DNA of 64,000 nt from Paraburkholderia sprentiae WSM5005 (GTDB lineage: Bacteria > Pseudomonadota > Gammaproteobacteria > Burkholderiales > Burkholderiaceae): assembly GCF_001865575.2 (NCBI RefSeq), contig NZ_CP017561.2, positions 1,550,001 through 1,614,000 on the forward strand, given 5' to 3'. The first letter of the stretch is position 1. Every line of letters starts with the position of its first letter. Made by a program: the position numbers and the translations under genes. Below the pieces are notes generated by a model. That model searched no databases and was not told where the DNA came from. It saw only the letters and a list, made by a program, of their open reading frames with translations. Shown here piece after piece: positions 1 to 10,429 of the stretch.

Positions 1-29
1 GATGCAACAAGTGCATTCGCTGCGCGTCG

Positions 30-1064
30 CTAATGAGGAAACTGTGACTCGCTATGACGCGCGCGCTCCAGATGCGCGGCAAAACTGACCGGATCGATAT
101 TGGCACCGCATAGCAGCACGCCCACGCGTTTGCCCTGCAAGTGCTCGCGCAGCGGGCCGAGCAGTGCGGCGGTGGCGGCTGCGCAAGCGGGCTCGACCGC
201 GAGCTTGAGCTGATTGAACAGGATCAGCATCGCCTCGCGCAACTGGTCGTCGGACACGGTCACGAGCCGATCGATATGGCGGCGGCACAGCTCGTAGCTG
301 TATTGCTCCGTATGCGGCGACATCAGCGAATCGGCGATGCTGTACATATGGCCCATTTTGACCGTATGGTTGGCGGCAAAACTCTTGCACATCACATCGG
401 AGCCTTCGGGTTCGACGCCGTACACGTGCACGTTCGGATTCGCGAGTCGCAGCGCGGTGGAGATTCCGGCCGCGAGTCCGCCGCCACCGATCGGCACGAT
501 CACCGCTTCGAGGTCGGGCGTTTGCGTCACCCATTCGTAGCCGAGCGTGGCCGAGCCGAGCACCGTGCGATAGCCGTTGAACGGATGCACGAAATAGCGG
601 CCTTCCTCGGCCTCGATGCCGCGCACCAGCTCGAACGCTTCGGCGAGATCTTCCGCATAGACGATCTCGGCGCCGTACTCGCGGCACAACGCGACGCGCG
701 CCGGATTGGCCGCTCTGAACAGCACGACCTTCGCACTGACGCCGAGCCGCATCGCCGCATAGGCGAGCGCCACCGCATGATTGCCGCCCGACACGCAGGT
801 GACGCCCGCGCTCTTTTGCGCCTCGTCGAGCGCGAGCAGGTTCGTGAATGCGCCGCGTGCCTTGAAGCTGCCGCCCGCCTGCAGCAGTTCGAACTTGAAA
901 TTGACGACCGTGCCGTGCAGCGACGAGAAGTCGAGCCGGTCGAACACCGGCGTGCGCGCGACCCACGGCGTCAACGCGAAGTGCTGCGCGGCGATGTCGT
1001 CGAGCGTGGGGATCGGCTCGCCGTCGATGGTGTGATCCGTGTGCTGCGGCAAGGCGCTGGACAT
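30..1064 (-). CDS. threonine dehydratase-like PLP enzyme
   Basis: This is a fold-type II pyridoxal-phosphate enzyme of the threonine/serine ammonia-lyase family, 344 residues. The PLP lysine lies in SFKARGA and the phosphate-binding glycine loop reads GGGGLAAG. The family deaminates L-threonine or L-serine to 2-oxobutyrate or pyruvate plus ammonia in the cytoplasm. There is no C-terminal ACT-like regulatory domain, so it resembles the catabolic or unregulated short form more than the biosynthetic IlvA. The frame stays open about 140 nt further upstream, but the ATG giving MSSALPQ at 1064 fits the family length best. It lies 86 nt downstream of argE on the same strand and may be co-transcribed with it. 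The exact substrate cannot be settled from sequence. Confidence 0.85.
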   Translation of the reverse strand: MSSALPQHTDHTIDGEPIPTLDDIAAQHFALTPWVARTPVFDRLDFSSLHGTVVNFKFELLQAGGSFKARGAFTNLLALDEAQKSAGVTCVSGGNHAVALAYAAMRLGVSAKVVLFRAANPARVALCREYGAEIVYAEDLAEAFELVRGIEAEEGRYFVHPFNGYRTVLGSATLGYEWVTQTPDLEAVIVPIGGGGLAAGISTALRLANPNVHVYGVEPEGSDVMCKSFAANHTVKMGHMYSIADSLMSPHTEQYSYELCRRHIDRLVTVSDDQLREAMLILFNQLKLAVEPACAAATAALLGPLREHLQGKRVGVLLCGANIDPVSFAAHLERARHSESQFPH

Positions 1065-1150
1065 GGCGGTCGCTCCGGAGTCGTCGATGTCGTTAAGACC
1101 CGTGGCGCGGCGCGCAGGTTCAGTGCTGCGCGCCGCTGCAACGAAATGGC

Positions 1151-2374
1151 CTAAGCGGCTTCGACCGACATGCTGTGGATGAACTTGCGCAAGAAGCGCT
1201 CGCACGCGACGAGCTGCTCGAGTTCGACGAATTCGTTCGCCTTGTGCGCCTGCTGGATGTCGCCGGGGCCGCAGACGATGCTTGGAATCCCCGCGTTCGA
1301 AAAGAGGCCGGCCTCGGTGCCGTACGCGACCTTGCGCTTGTCCTGATCGGCCGTCAGCGCACGCACGAGTTGCGTGATCGCGGCCTGTTCAGACGAATCG
1401 AGGCCGGGCGCCGCGGCGATCTTCGTGATCTCGATCGCGGCAGACGGATGCTCGCGCAGCATTTTCGGCAGCAGCGTTTCGCGCGCGTAGGTGTCGATGC
1501 GCGCGAAGATCTGCTCGGGGTCGAGCGTCGGCAGATTCCGGAATTCGAACTGGAACTGGCATTCGGCCGGCACCGTGTTGATCGCGTTGCCGCCCGCGAT
1601 CGTGCTGGTCTGCGCGGTGCTGAACGGCACGTCGTACAGTTCGTCGAACGGGCCTTGCTCGCGGAACCGGTCGGCCATGTCGCGGATGTAGCAGATCAGG
1701 CGCGCCGCGTACTCGATCGCGTTCAAGCCCTTCGGTGTCAGCGACGAATGCGCGGCCTGGCCTCGCACGCAGCACTGATACGCGTTGATGCCCTTGTGCG
1801 CGATGATCGGGCGCATGCCGGTCGGCTCGCCGACGATGCAACCGTCGGGCTTCACGCCGCGCTTGATCAGATCGGCGATCAGAAGCGGCGCGCCGACGCA
1901 GCCGACTTCCTCATCGAACGACAGCGCGAAGTGGATCGGCTTCGCGAGCTTCGCGCGCTGCATGTCCGGCACGAGCGTAAGTGCGGCGCCGATGAAGCCC
2001 TTCATGTCGCAGGTGCCGCGGCCATAAAGCTTGTCACCGCGAATCTCGGGTTTGAACGGATCGCTGTCCCATTGCTGGCCGTCCACCGGCACGACATCCG
2101 TGTGGCCCGACAGCACGACGCCGCCGTTCGTGTCGCCATCGTGCGCGGGAATCGTCGCGAACAGGTTCGCCCATTTGCCGCCTTTGCCGTGCGTGAGCGT
2201 CGCGTCGATACCTGCCGCGCGCAGTTCGTCGCGCACCGTTTCGATCAGACCGAGATTCGGATTGCGGCTCACCGTGTCCATCGACACCAGACGGGTGACC
2301 CAGGGCAGCGATGCGGGCGAAGCCGGGGAGGTGGACGACTGCGGCGATTGCGCTGTTTCAGCGACGTGGGACAT
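1151..2374 (-). CDS. argE: acetylornithine deacetylase ArgE
   Basis: This is a 407-residue M20-family metallopeptidase that matches acetylornithine deacetylases, which release ornithine and acetate in arginine biosynthesis. The metal-binding signature is visible as SGHTDVVPVDG, then GRGTCDMKGF, then the catalytic glutamates in FDEEVGC and the later metal ligand in YGTEAGLF. The dimerisation insert lies in the middle third. The N-terminus starts with a Ser/Pro/Ala-rich stretch of about 22 residues before PWVTRLVSMDTVSRNPN, as in Burkholderia homologues. The upstream neighbour on the same strand is mfd, 163 nt away, and the downstream neighbour is the dehydratase-like gene. A related M20 enzyme such as succinyl-diaminopimelate desuccinylase is less likely. 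Confidence 0.88.
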   Translation of the reverse strand: MSHVAETAQSPQSSTSPASPASLPWVTRLVSMDTVSRNPNLGLIETVRDELRAAGIDATLTHGKGGKWANLFATIPAHDGDTNGGVVLSGHTDVVPVDGQQWDSDPFKPEIRGDKLYGRGTCDMKGFIGAALTLVPDMQRAKLAKPIHFALSFDEEVGCVGAPLLIADLIKRGVKPDGCIVGEPTGMRPIIAHKGINAYQCCVRGQAAHSSLTPKGLNAIEYAARLICYIRDMADRFREQGPFDELYDVPFSTAQTSTIAGGNAINTVPAECQFQFEFRNLPTLDPEQIFARIDTYARETLLPKMLREHPSAAIEITKIAAAPGLDSSEQAAITQLVRALTADQDKRKVAYGTEAGLFSNAGIPSIVCGPGDIQQAHKANEFVELEQLVACERFLRKFIHSMSVEAA

Positions 2375-2537
2375 GACATGACTCCAGCGTTTTATGTCTA
2401 TCGATCATATCCCAAATCGCATTTTCGTCAGGTCTCGCCCACAGCCGGGCGCGCGTTGGCGCAGCGCAGCATCGATGCGAAAAACGCCGGACATCCCCAC
2501 GTTTTCCGCCGTATTCGCGAACCTTGGTGCGCAGCGC

Positions 2538-5500
2538 TCAACGCGCAGGCGTCGCCGTGGCCTTGCCGCGGCTCGGCGAACCGAGCGCGCGCAACGTCTC
2601 CTTGACCGTCGCGACGCGCACCGCGAGATCGGGGCTGCGCGTTTCGATACGCAGCTTGTCCTGTCCCGCGAGTTTGATGTGCTTGTGCTTCTGCACCATC
2701 TCGATGATCCGCATCGCGTCGACCGGCGGGTTCGGGATGAACTGCAGGCCGATCACCGCTTCGCCCGCATCGATCTTCGAAATGCCGAGCGGCTTCGCGG
2801 CGAGCCGCAGACGATGCGTCTCCACCAGCGCATGCGCTTGCGGCGGCAGCTTGCCGAAACGGTCGATCAGCTCCTCGTGGATGCCGTCGATCGAATCGTC
2901 GTGTTCGCAGTTCGCGAGGCGCTTGTAGAGCGACAGACGCTCCTGCACGTCGCCGCAATAGTCCGACGGCAGGATTGCCGGCGTGTGCAGATTGATCTCG
3001 GTGGTCGCGGCGAGCGGCGCGGTGAGGTCCGGCTCCTTGCCGTTCTTGAGGGCCTTCACCGCGTCGTTGAGCATGTCGGTATAAAGCTGGAAGCCGATCT
3101 CCTGAATCTCGCCCGACTGTTTGTCGCCCAACACCTCGCCGGTGCCGCGAATTTCGAGGTCGTGCATCGCGAGATAGAAGCCCGAGCCGAGTTCCTCCAT
3201 CTGCTGGATCGCTTCGAGCCGCCGTTGCGCCTGCTTGGTGAGCCCTTGCGGATCGTGCACGAGCAGATACGAATACGCCTGGTGATGCGAGCGTCCGACG
3301 CGGCCACGCAATTGATGCAATTGCGCGAGACCGAACTTGTCGGCGCGATGGATCAGGATCGTGTTCGCGCTCGGCACGTCGATGCCGGTTTCGATGATCG
3401 TCGTGCACAACAGCACGTTCGCGCGTTGCGCGACGAAGTCGCGCATCACGCGTTCCAGTTCGCGCTCGTGCATCTGGCCATGCGCGACCGCGATGCGCGC
3501 TTCGGGCACCAGCGCTTCGAGCATATGCCGGCGATTCTCGATCGTCTCGACTTCATTGTGCAGGAAGTAGACCTGGCCGCCGCGCTTCAACTCGCGCAGC
3601 ATGGCCTCGCGAATCACGCCGTCTTCCTCGCGCCGCACGAAGGTCTTGATCGCGAGCCGCTTTTGCGGCGCGGTCGCGATCACCGAGAAGTCGCGCAGTC
3701 CTTCGAGCGCCATGCCGAGCGTACGCGGGATCGGCGTCGCGGTCAGCGTCAGCACGTCGACTTCCGCGCGCAGCGCCTTCAGCGCTTCTTTCTGGCGCAC
3801 GCCGAAGCGATGCTCCTCGTCGATGATCACGAGCCCGAGCCGCTTGAACTGCACGTCCGACGACAGCAGCTTGTGCGTGCCGATCACGATGTCGACCGAG
3901 CCTTCGTTGATCTGCTGGATCGCCGCGTTCACTTCCTTGGTCGACTTGAAGCGCGACAGCTCGGCGATGCGCACTGGCCAGTCGGAGAAGCGGTCGCTGA
4001 AGGTTTGCGTGTGCTGCTCGGCGAGCAGCGTGGTCGGCGACAGCAGCGCGACCTGCTTGCCGCCCATGACCGCGATGAACGCCGCGCGCAACGCGACCTC
4101 GGTCTTGCCGAAGCCGACGTCACCGCACACGAGCCGGTCCATCGGCTTGCCGCTCGTCATGTCGCCGATCACGGCTGCGATCGCCGCGGCTTGGTCCGGC
4201 GTCTCCTCGAAGCCGAAGCTCTCGGCGAACTTCACATAGTCCTTCGGTTCGAGCGCGAACGCGTGGCCCTCGCGGGCGGCGCGGCGCGCGTACAGATTGA
4301 GCAGCTCGGCGGCGGTGTCGCGGATCTGCTGCGCGGCCTTGCGCTTGGCCTTTTCCCACTGGCCCGAACCGAGCGAATGCAGCGGGGCGCTCTCCGGATC
4401 GGCGCCGCTATAGCGCGAGATCACGTGCAATTGCGCAACCGGCACATAGAGCTTGCTGTCGCCCGCGTATTCGAGGTGCAGGAACTCGGTTTCGCCTTCG
4501 CCGAGGTCCATCGTCACGAGACCCATGTAGCGGCCGATACCGTGCTGCGAGTGCACGACCGGATCGCCGAGCTTCAGCTCGGACAGATCGCGTACCATCG
4601 AATCGACGTTGCTCGCCTGTTCCTGGCGGCGACGTCCCGCGCGGCGCGCGAGCGGCCCGTACAGCTCGGTTTCGGTGATGATCGCGATGCCGTCGCCCGG
4701 CACCGCGAAGCCGTTCGCGAGCGGCGCGACGCCGAGCGAAAAACGTGCGTCGCCGGCGAGCCAGTCGGCGAAGCTGTCGGCCGAGGCCGGCTTCAGCTGG
4801 TTGTCGGTGAGCAGTTGCAGCAGCGTCTCGCGGCGGCCCGCCGATTCGGCGGCGAACAGCACGCGGTTCGGCGTCGCGCCCAGATACGCGCGCAGCGACG
4901 AGACGGGGTCGTCGGCGTGACGGTCGATGGCGAGGTTCGGCAAAGCGATCGACCAGGCGCCGCCGCCGTTGGTGGAGAGCACGAGCCGTGCGAACGGTTT
5001 CGCGAACGTGAAGAAATCCTCATCCGACAGGAACAGCTTCCGCGGTTCGAGAATCGGCCGGTCGCGGTCGTGCGACAGGAAGTTGAAGCGCTGCTTCGTG
5101 TCGTTGGTGAAGCGCCGGATCGCCGCGTCCAGATCGCCGACGAACGCGAGTTGCGAACCGTCGGGCAGGTAATGGAAGAGCGTGGCCGTCTCCGCGAAGA
5201 ACAGCGGCAGATAGTATTCGATGCCCGCCGACGGCACGCCGTTGCCGATGTCTTTATAGATCGACGCGCGACTCGGATCGCCCTCGAAGGTCTCGCGCCA
5301 GCGGCTGCGGAATGCGGTGCGCGCGGCTTCGTCGAACGGGAATTCGCGGCCCGGCAGCAGACGTACGTCCTTGACCGGATAGAGGCTGCGCTGCGTGTCG
5401 GGGTCGAACGCGCGAATCGAATCGACCTGGTCGTCGAACAGGTCGATCCGGTAGGGCAGCGGTGAGCCCATCGGGAACAGATCGAGCAGCGAGCCGCGCA

Positions 5501-6020
5501 CGCAGTATTCGCCGGGACGCACGACCTGACTCACGTGCTCGTAGCCGGCGAGCGTCAATTGCGCCTTCAGCTTCGCTTCGTCGAGCCGCTCGCCCTGTGA
5601 GAACGAGAACGTGTAGGCGGCCAGAAACGATGCGGGCGGCATCCGGTACAGGGCCGTCGTGGCCGGCACGAGCAGGATGTCGCAGCGGCCTTCGCCGAGA
5701 TCGTGCAGCGTCGCGAGACGTTCGGACACGAGATCCTGGTGCGGCGAAAACGTGTCGTAAGGCAGCGTTTCCCAGTCGGGCAGCAGACGCACCCGCGCAT
5801 CGGGCGCGAAGAAGCCGATTTCTTGCGACAGCCGCTGCGCGTCGACCGCGCTTTCGCAGACCACCGCAAGCAGCGGCATCTTCTCGCGATACGCGAGATG
5901 GTAACGGGCGATCAGCAGCGCGTCGGACGAACCGCGCGTGCCGTCGAAGGCGAAACGCTGGCCGGCCTTGACGAGCGCGACGGGCGGGGAGGACTGCGAG
6001 GTTGCGGCGATGTCTGGCAT
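2538..6020 (-). CDS. mfd: transcription-repair coupling factor Mfd
   Basis: Mfd is a large ATP-driven translocase that removes RNA polymerase stalled at DNA damage and recruits UvrA. At 1160 residues it has the usual full length. Visible in order are the UvrB-homology module with [14 protein letters not shown] near residue 75, the RNAP-interacting region around [19 protein letters not shown], then the RecG-like helicase motifs: Walker [14 protein letters not shown], the DEEH box in [11 protein letters not shown], and [19 protein letters not shown] motif VI follows, and the C-terminal TRCF domain closes the protein. I chose the ATG at 6020 (MPDIAAT); a GTG at 6050 in the same frame is an alternative, and neither has a clear ribosome site. 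ispD is divergent, 121 nt away. Confidence 0.95.
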   Translation of the reverse strand: MPDIAATSQSSPPVALVKAGQRFAFDGTRGSSDALLIARYHLAYREKMPLLAVVCESAVDAQRLSQEIGFFAPDARVRLLPDWETLPYDTFSPHQDLVSERLATLHDLGEGRCDILLVPATTALYRMPPASFLAAYTFSFSQGERLDEAKLKAQLTLAGYEHVSQVVRPGEYCVRGSLLDLFPMGSPLPYRIDLFDDQVDSIRAFDPDTQRSLYPVKDVRLLPGREFPFDEAARTAFRSRWRETFEGDPSRASIYKDIGNGVPSAGIEYYLPLFFAETATLFHYLPDGSQLAFVGDLDAAIRRFTNDTKQRFNFLSHDRDRPILEPRKLFLSDEDFFTFAKPFARLVLSTNGGGAWSIALPNLAIDRHADDPVSSLRAYLGATPNRVLFAAESAGRRETLLQLLTDNQLKPASADSFADWLAGDARFSLGVAPLANGFAVPGDGIAIITETELYGPLARRAGRRRQEQASNVDSMVRDLSELKLGDPVVHSQHGIGRYMGLVTMDLGEGETEFLHLEYAGDSKLYVPVAQLHVISRYSGADPESAPLHSLGSGQWEKAKRKAAQQIRDTAAELLNLYARRAAREGHAFALEPKDYVKFAESFGFEETPDQAAAIAAVIGDMTSGKPMDRLVCGDVGFGKTEVALRAAFIAVMGGKQVALLSPTTLLAEQHTQTFSDRFSDWPVRIAELSRFKSTKEVNAAIQQINEGSVDIVIGTHKLLSSDVQFKRLGLVIIDEEHRFGVRQKEALKALRAEVDVLTLTATPIPRTLGMALEGLRDFSVIATAPQKRLAIKTFVRREEDGVIREAMLRELKRGGQVYFLHNEVETIENRRHMLEALVPEARIAVAHGQMHERELERVMRDFVAQRANVLLCTTIIETGIDVPSANTILIHRADKFGLAQLHQLRGRVGRSHHQAYSYLLVHDPQGLTKQAQRRLEAIQQMEELGSGFYLAMHDLEIRGTGEVLGDKQSGEIQEIGFQLYTDMLNDAVKALKNGKEPDLTAPLAATTEINLHTPAILPSDYCGDVQERLSLYKRLANCEHDDSIDGIHEELIDRFGKLPPQAHALVETHRLRLAAKPLGISKIDAGEAVIGLQFIPNPPVDAMRIIEMVQKHKHIKLAGQDKLRIETRSPDLAVRVATVKETLRALGSPSRGKATATPAR

Positions 6021-6141
6021 AAAGGAGAAAAAGGGCGGCTCGGGGCTCACGCGACGGCCAAGTTTACGCGTGTACGGGCGTGGATGCGAAGGACCTATTA
6101 TAAAATCCGTCCTTTACTTTGACCTGGCGGCATCCGCACTC

Positions 6142-6855
6142 GTGACTTCCCGTCTCTTCGCCCTGATTCCGTGCGCGGGCACCGGCAGCCGTTCCGGTGC
6201 CGCGATGCCCAAGCAATACCGCACTGTCGCCGGTCGCGACATGCTGCATTACTCGCTTGCCGCATTCGACGCGTGCAGCGAATTCGCACAGACGCTCGTC
6301 GTGATCGCGCCCGACGACCAGCACTTCGACGCCCGCCGCTTCGGCAATCTGCGCTTCGCGGTGCGGCGCGTCGGCGGGGCGTCGCGCCAGGCGTCGGTGC
6401 TCAATGGTCTGCATGCGCTCGCCGAGTTCGGCGCCCGCGACGACGACTGGGTGCTCGTGCACGACGCGGCGCGCCCGGGCATCACGCCGGCGCTGATCCG
6501 CACGCTGGTCGGATCGCTGAAGGACGATGCGGTCGGCGGCATCATGGCGTTGCCGGTCGCGGACACGCTAAAGCGGATCGACCGCGCGTCGGTCGATGGC
6601 CGCATCGCCCGCACCGAAGCGCGCGACGGCTTGTGGCAGGCGCAGACGCCGCAGATGTTCCGCATCGGCATGCTGCGCGAGGCGATCCTGCGCGCGCAGG
6701 CCGACGGCCACGATCTGACCGACGAGGCGAGCGCGATCGAATGGGCGGGCCATGCGCCGAAGCTCGTGCAAGGCAGCCTGCGCAATTTCAAGGTGACGTA
6801 TCCCGAAGACTTCGATCTGGCCGACGCGATCCTGAGCCGCACGGCCGGTTCGTGA
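6142..6855 (+). CDS. ispD: IspD, MEP cytidylyltransferase
   Basis: 2-C-methyl-D-erythritol 4-phosphate cytidylyltransferase is the third step of the non-mevalonate isoprenoid pathway. The 237-residue product shows the nucleotide-binding signature [11 protein letters not shown] followed by PKQY near the N-terminus, VHDAARPG in the centre, and QTPQMF towards the end, all diagnostic of IspD. The start is GTG ([13 protein letters not shown]), because the longer frame upstream overlaps the mfd leader and encodes nothing recognisable. ispF follows 82 nt downstream, the usual ispD-ispF arrangement, so the two are very likely co-transcribed. Confidence 0.95.
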   Translation: MTSRLFALIPCAGTGSRSGAAMPKQYRTVAGRDMLHYSLAAFDACSEFAQTLVVIAPDDQHFDARRFGNLRFAVRRVGGASRQASVLNGLHALAEFGARDDDWVLVHDAARPGITPALIRTLVGSLKDDAVGGIMALPVADTLKRIDRASVDGRIARTEARDGLWQAQTPQMFRIGMLREAILRAQADGHDLTDEASAIEWAGHAPKLVQGSLRNFKVTYPEDFDLADAILSRTAGS

Positions 6856-6937
6856 CGCGTGGCCGTGGGCCGTTAGAACGATTTGGAAAGGCTTTAAAGA
6901 AGCTTTAATTGCTTCAGCACTCGAGGACGTGACGCAC

Positions 6938-7417
6938 ATGGATTTCAGAATTGGGCAGGGCTACGACGTGCATGCGCTGGTGCCGGGACGCGCGTTGATC
7001 ATCGGGGGCGTGACGATTCCGTACGAGCGCGGGCTGCTCGGCCACTCGGACGCGGACGTGCTGCTGCACGCGATCACCGACGCGCTGTTCGGCGCCGCCG
7101 CGTTGGGCGACATCGGCCGACATTTCTCCGATACCGACGCGAAGTTCGCCGGCGCCGACAGTCGCGTGCTGCTGCGCGAATGCGTGGCGCGCGTGAAGGC
7201 GGCGGGCTTTGCGATCGGCAACGTCGATAGCAGCGTCATCGCGCAGGCGCCGAAGCTCGCGCCGCATATCGAAGGGATGCGCGCAAATATCGCGGCGGAC
7301 CTCGGCGTGCCGATCGAGCGCGTGAACGTGAAGGCGAAGACGAACGAGAAGCTCGGCTATCTCGGCCGCGGCGAGGGCATCGAGGCGCAGGCCGCGGTGT
7401 TGTTGATCAGGAGCTGA
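6938..7417 (+). CDS. ispF: IspF, MECDP synthase
   Basis: 2-C-methyl-D-erythritol 2,4-cyclodiphosphate synthase is the fifth MEP-pathway enzyme. The 159-residue product has the zinc-binding GYDVHAL at the N-terminus, the [11 protein letters not shown] motif with the second metal ligand, and the C-terminal [21 protein letters not shown] block. It begins at ATG 6938 with a GAGG about 11 nt upstream. A GTG three codons earlier is in frame but sits almost on top of that ribosome site. It forms an operon with ispD. Confidence 0.95.
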   Translation: MDFRIGQGYDVHALVPGRALIIGGVTIPYERGLLGHSDADVLLHAITDALFGAAALGDIGRHFSDTDAKFAGADSRVLLRECVARVKAAGFAIGNVDSSVIAQAPKLAPHIEGMRANIAADLGVPIERVNVKAKTNEKLGYLGRGEGIEAQAAVLLIRS

Positions 7418-7450
7418 CGGCTCTTGTGTGAGGGTGATCGACGGTGTCGC

Positions 7451-7999
7451 TTACAGCGTCGCGCCGCCGATCGCCCGATTGCTCGGACATAGCTCGTCCG
7501 TTTGCAGGCCGTCGAGGATGCGCAGCACTTCTTCGGGGTTACGGCCCACGTACAGATTGTTGACCGACACGTGCTGGATCGTGTTGTCCGGATCGACGAT
7601 ATAGGTCGCGCGCAGCGCGACTCCCGCTTCCTTGTCGCGCACGCCGAGCTGGTCGATCAGCTCGCCTTTCACGTCGCCGAACGAGTAGTGGTTGAGCCTG
7701 TCGAGATCCTTGTGCTCGCGGCGCCAAGCGAGCTTCACGAATTCATTGTCGACGCTGCCGCCGAGCACGACCGCGTCGCGGTCCTCGAATTCCTTGACGA
7801 GCTTGCCAAACTCGACGATTTCCGTCGGACAGACCAGTGAAAAATCCTTCGGATAGAAGTAGATGATTTTCCACTTGCCTGGAAACGACTGCTCGGTGAT
7901 CGCTTCGAACGCCGAGACGCCGTGTTCCTCATGGTGGTTGAAGCCCGGCTTGGCGGCGATGACGGTGAACGCTTCGAGTTTATCGCCAACGGTTTTCAT
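7451..7999 (-). CDS. ahpC: AhpC-type 2-Cys peroxiredoxin
   Basis: A cytoplasmic thiol peroxidase that reduces hydrogen peroxide, organic hydroperoxides and possibly peroxynitrite. The 182-residue product has the peroxidatic cysteine in DFSLVCPTE and a resolving cysteine in DELCPSN near the C-terminus. The short C-terminal tail ending in GATL resembles the actinobacterial-type AhpC that partners with AhpD rather than the enteric AhpCF type. No ahpD or ahpF lies beside it: the downstream neighbour is the convergent ispF, and the gene upstream of it belongs to the EnvZ-like kinase. The reductant is therefore not identified here. Confidence 0.85.
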   Translation of the reverse strand: MKTVGDKLEAFTVIAAKPGFNHHEEHGVSAFEAITEQSFPGKWKIIYFYPKDFSLVCPTEIVEFGKLVKEFEDRDAVVLGGSVDNEFVKLAWRREHKDLDRLNHYSFGDVKGELIDQLGVRDKEAGVALRATYIVDPDNTIQHVSVNNLYVGRNPEEVLRILDGLQTDELCPSNRAIGGATL

Positions 8000-8074
8000 G
8001 CTTGAGCTCCTTCGGAAGTCGCAAGAACGGCATGGTTCGCATGGCGGCTGCGCGCCGTGCCGTGGGTCGTCGGC

Positions 8075-9424
8075 TCACGCGCCTTTCGCGAGCGGAAACT
8101 CGATCGTCACCTCGAGCCCGGGCCCGGGCGAACGGTTGCGCAGCCGCAGCGCGCCGCGATAACGCGCGACCAGCCGCTGCACGATCGCCATGCCGAGCCC
8201 GGTGCCGTTGGCCTGGGTGCGCGCCGAATTCACGCGATAGAACGGCCGCGTGACGAGCGCGAGCTGGTCTTCGGGAATGCCGGGGCCTTCGTCGACCACC
8301 GTGAGTTCGACGCGCGAATGCGACACGCGCGTTTCGAGGATAACGTGTGGCACGCCATCGTCTTCGCTGCCCCCGTACTTGCGCGCGTTCTCGAGCAGAT
8401 TGCCGACCACGCGCCGCATGTCGGTTTCATCGGCCTCGATCACCGCCGACGGAGCGAGCCGCGTGATCAGTCGCATGCTGTCCTCGCTTTGCATGCGCGC
8501 GGCGAGTTCGCTCGCGATCACCGAGAGGTCGACCGGCTCCGGCACGCGCTGCACCGGACGCGCGTAGTCGAGGAAGCGGCCGATGATCATGTCCATCTGC
8601 TCGATGTCGTCGACCATCGCGTCCTTGGTGGCCTGGTCGGACGGGCTCATTTCGGTCTCGAGCCGCAGCCGCGCGAGCGGCGTGCGTAGATCGTGCGAGA
8701 TGCCCGCGAGCATCAGCGCGCGATCCGCCTCGAGCTGCTCGAGGTCGCGCACCATCTGGTTGAAGCTTCGATTGGTTTCGGCCGCGACCCCCATGCCGCG
8801 CTCGGGCAGCGGCTCGGGCGATTGCCCCGAGCCGACCCTGCGCGCGGCCATCGCGAGACGCGCGAACGGCCGGTTCACCAGACTCGTGATGAACGCCGCG
8901 CCGAACAGCGACAGCGCGAGCGCGAACACGCCCCAGCCGGCCCATTGCAGGCCGGTCGCGTTGTCGAGCTGATCGCGATCGAGTGCGACCCAGTAATCGT
9001 CGTCGTCGATCTTGAAGCTGATCCATACGCCGTTGATGTCGTTCACGCTCTGCGCGATCACGGTGTCGTCGCCGAGACGGCCGCGGATGTCGTGCTCGAT
9101 CAGGCGATTGAGCGATTCGTCGGGTTGGAGTTTGTATTTGTCGGTGGCTTCGCGCGGGTACACGCGCACCCCTTCATTGCTCTCCAGATCCTGCAGCAGC
9201 GCGCGCCGCAGGTCGGGATCGGAATAGAGGAGTGCGGTGCGCGTGAGCTTGACGATCGCGACGAGTTGCAGCGCCACGCGCTGCGCGCGCGGCTCCCGTT
9301 CGATCACGCGAAAGCTCTGGAACCACGCGGCCAGACTGACTGCGATCAACAGCGCGATCAGCAGAAAGGTCCGCCAGAAAAGGCCGCCGAACGCGAGCGT
9401 CAGGAGGCGCCGGTCGATCCGCAT
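8075..9424 (-). CDS. envZ: EnvZ/RisS-type sensor histidine kinase
   Basis: An inner-membrane sensor kinase of 449 residues that pairs with the response regulator encoded just upstream. The order is: a first membrane helix (about residues 15-38), a periplasmic region of about 130 residues, a second membrane helix (FALALSLFGAAFITSLV), HAMP, a phosphoacceptor helix with GISHDLRTPLARLR, an N-box (NLLENARKYGG), and G-boxes (DEGPGIP, GTGLGMAIV). The HDLRTPL phosphatase/kinase motif is EnvZ-like. The name follows the OmpR partner; in Bordetella the equivalent pair is RisA/RisS. The gap from the regulator is 43 nt, so the pair is an operon. Confidence 0.85.
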   Translation of the reverse strand: MRIDRRLLTLAFGGLFWRTFLLIALLIAVSLAAWFQSFRVIEREPRAQRVALQLVAIVKLTRTALLYSDPDLRRALLQDLESNEGVRVYPREATDKYKLQPDESLNRLIEHDIRGRLGDDTVIAQSVNDINGVWISFKIDDDDYWVALDRDQLDNATGLQWAGWGVFALALSLFGAAFITSLVNRPFARLAMAARRVGSGQSPEPLPERGMGVAAETNRSFNQMVRDLEQLEADRALMLAGISHDLRTPLARLRLETEMSPSDQATKDAMVDDIEQMDMIIGRFLDYARPVQRVPEPVDLSVIASELAARMQSEDSMRLITRLAPSAVIEADETDMRRVVGNLLENARKYGGSEDDGVPHVILETRVSHSRVELTVVDEGPGIPEDQLALVTRPFYRVNSARTQANGTGLGMAIVQRLVARYRGALRLRNRSPGPGLEVTIEFPLAKGA

Positions 9425-9467
9425 GGGCCCTTCTTATGTGACACAGAAACGAAAACGGAGCACAAAC

Positions 9468-10202
9468 TCAGGCTGCACCGTCGGGGATGAACACGTAGCC
9501 GAGGCCCCACACGGTCTGAATGAAGCGCGGGCTGCCCGGATCCGGCTCGATCAGCTTGCGCAGACGCGAGATCTGTACGTCGAGGCTGCGGTCGAACACC
9601 TCGTATTCGCGGCCGCGTGCGAGTTCCATCAGCTTTTCGCGCGACAGCGGCTGACGCGGATGACGGGCGAACACCTTCAGCACCGAGAACTCACCGGTGG
9701 TCAGCGGAATTTCCTGGCCGGCCTTGGTCAATGTGCGGGTGGCGAGATTGAGCGCGAACTCGCCGAACTCGAACACCTCGGTGGTCTCCGACGGCGCACC
9801 CGGCAATTCGGACGGCGACTGACGACGCAGCACCGCGTGAATGCGCGCGACCAGTTCGCGTGGATTGAACGGCTTGGGCAGGTAGTCGTCGGCGCCCATC
9901 TCGAGGCCGACGATGCGATCGACATCTTCACCCTTGGCCGTCAGCATGATGATCGGCGTACGGTCGTTGCTGCCGCGCAGGCGCCGGCAGATCGACAGGC
10001 CGTCCTCACCGGGCAGCATCAGATCGAGCACCAGCAGGTCGAAGCGCTCGCGTACCCAGAGCTTGTTCATCGACGGCGCATTTTCGGCGACGTAGACGTT
10101 GAAGCCCTGCTCGCCGAGATAGCGGCGCAGAAGATCGCGCAGGCGTGGATCGTCGTCGACGACGAGGATTTTCGAAGGGTTTTTGGTTTCCATGGTCGGC
10201 AT
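9468..10202 (-). CDS. ompR: OmpR-family response regulator
   Basis: A 244-residue response regulator with a receiver domain (acidic pocket in VVDDDPR, phosphoacceptor Asp in LLVLDLMLPGEDG, conserved Lys in PKPFNP) and a C-terminal winged-helix DNA-binding domain ending in the typical TVWGLGYVF. It is nearly identical in layout to OmpR/RisA of beta-proteobacteria, which control porins and stress or osmotic responses. The start may be the ATG at 10202 or the internal METKN start nine nucleotides later; neither has a strong ribosome site. Three GGTTACA repeats lie just upstream (10229-10262), a plausible autoregulatory region. Confidence 0.9.
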   Translation of the reverse strand: MPTMETKNPSKILVVDDDPRLRDLLRRYLGEQGFNVYVAENAPSMNKLWVRERFDLLVLDLMLPGEDGLSICRRLRGSNDRTPIIMLTAKGEDVDRIVGLEMGADDYLPKPFNPRELVARIHAVLRRQSPSELPGAPSETTEVFEFGEFALNLATRTLTKAGQEIPLTTGEFSVLKVFARHPRQPLSREKLMELARGREYEVFDRSLDVQISRLRKLIEPDPGSPRFIQTVWGLGYVFIPDGAA

Positions 10203-10228
10203 CTTAGCGCGATTAGAAAGTGGTGCGC

Positions 10229-10269
10229 GGTTACACCATTTCTGGGGTTACAGTCGGTTACAAAATTTA
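10229..10269. promoter_or_regulatory. three GGTTACA repeats, candidate OmpR sites
   Basis: GGTTACA occurs at 10229-10235, 10246-10252 and 10256-10262, spaced 17 and 10 bp. The third copy reads GTTACAAAATTTAC. From memory this is close to the reverse strand of the E. coli ompF F1 OmpR site (GTTACAAAAGTAAA). The cluster lies 27-67 bp upstream of the ompR start, where autoregulation would act. The binding role is inference. Confidence 0.45.
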
Positions 10270-10429
10270 CCCGCGGCGTGGCGCGACGTAAAGTATGCGC
10301 GTTTAGACTCCTTTACTGAATGCGGCTGTTCGGTGGATACTTCACTCGACAAAACTCTCGTACCCGGCTGTTACCGGGGTTTGTACACGCATCTGAGGTC
10401 GCCGGTTGCCGCGCCACGAAGGGAACAAC

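Noticed and set aside
141..1154. A 337-codon plus-strand frame
   Set aside because: It is antisense to the threonine-dehydratase-like gene and has no domain.
2394..5465. A 1023-codon open frame on the plus strand
   Set aside because: It is antisense to mfd, is rich in Arg, has no recognisable motif, and arises from GC-rich codon bias.
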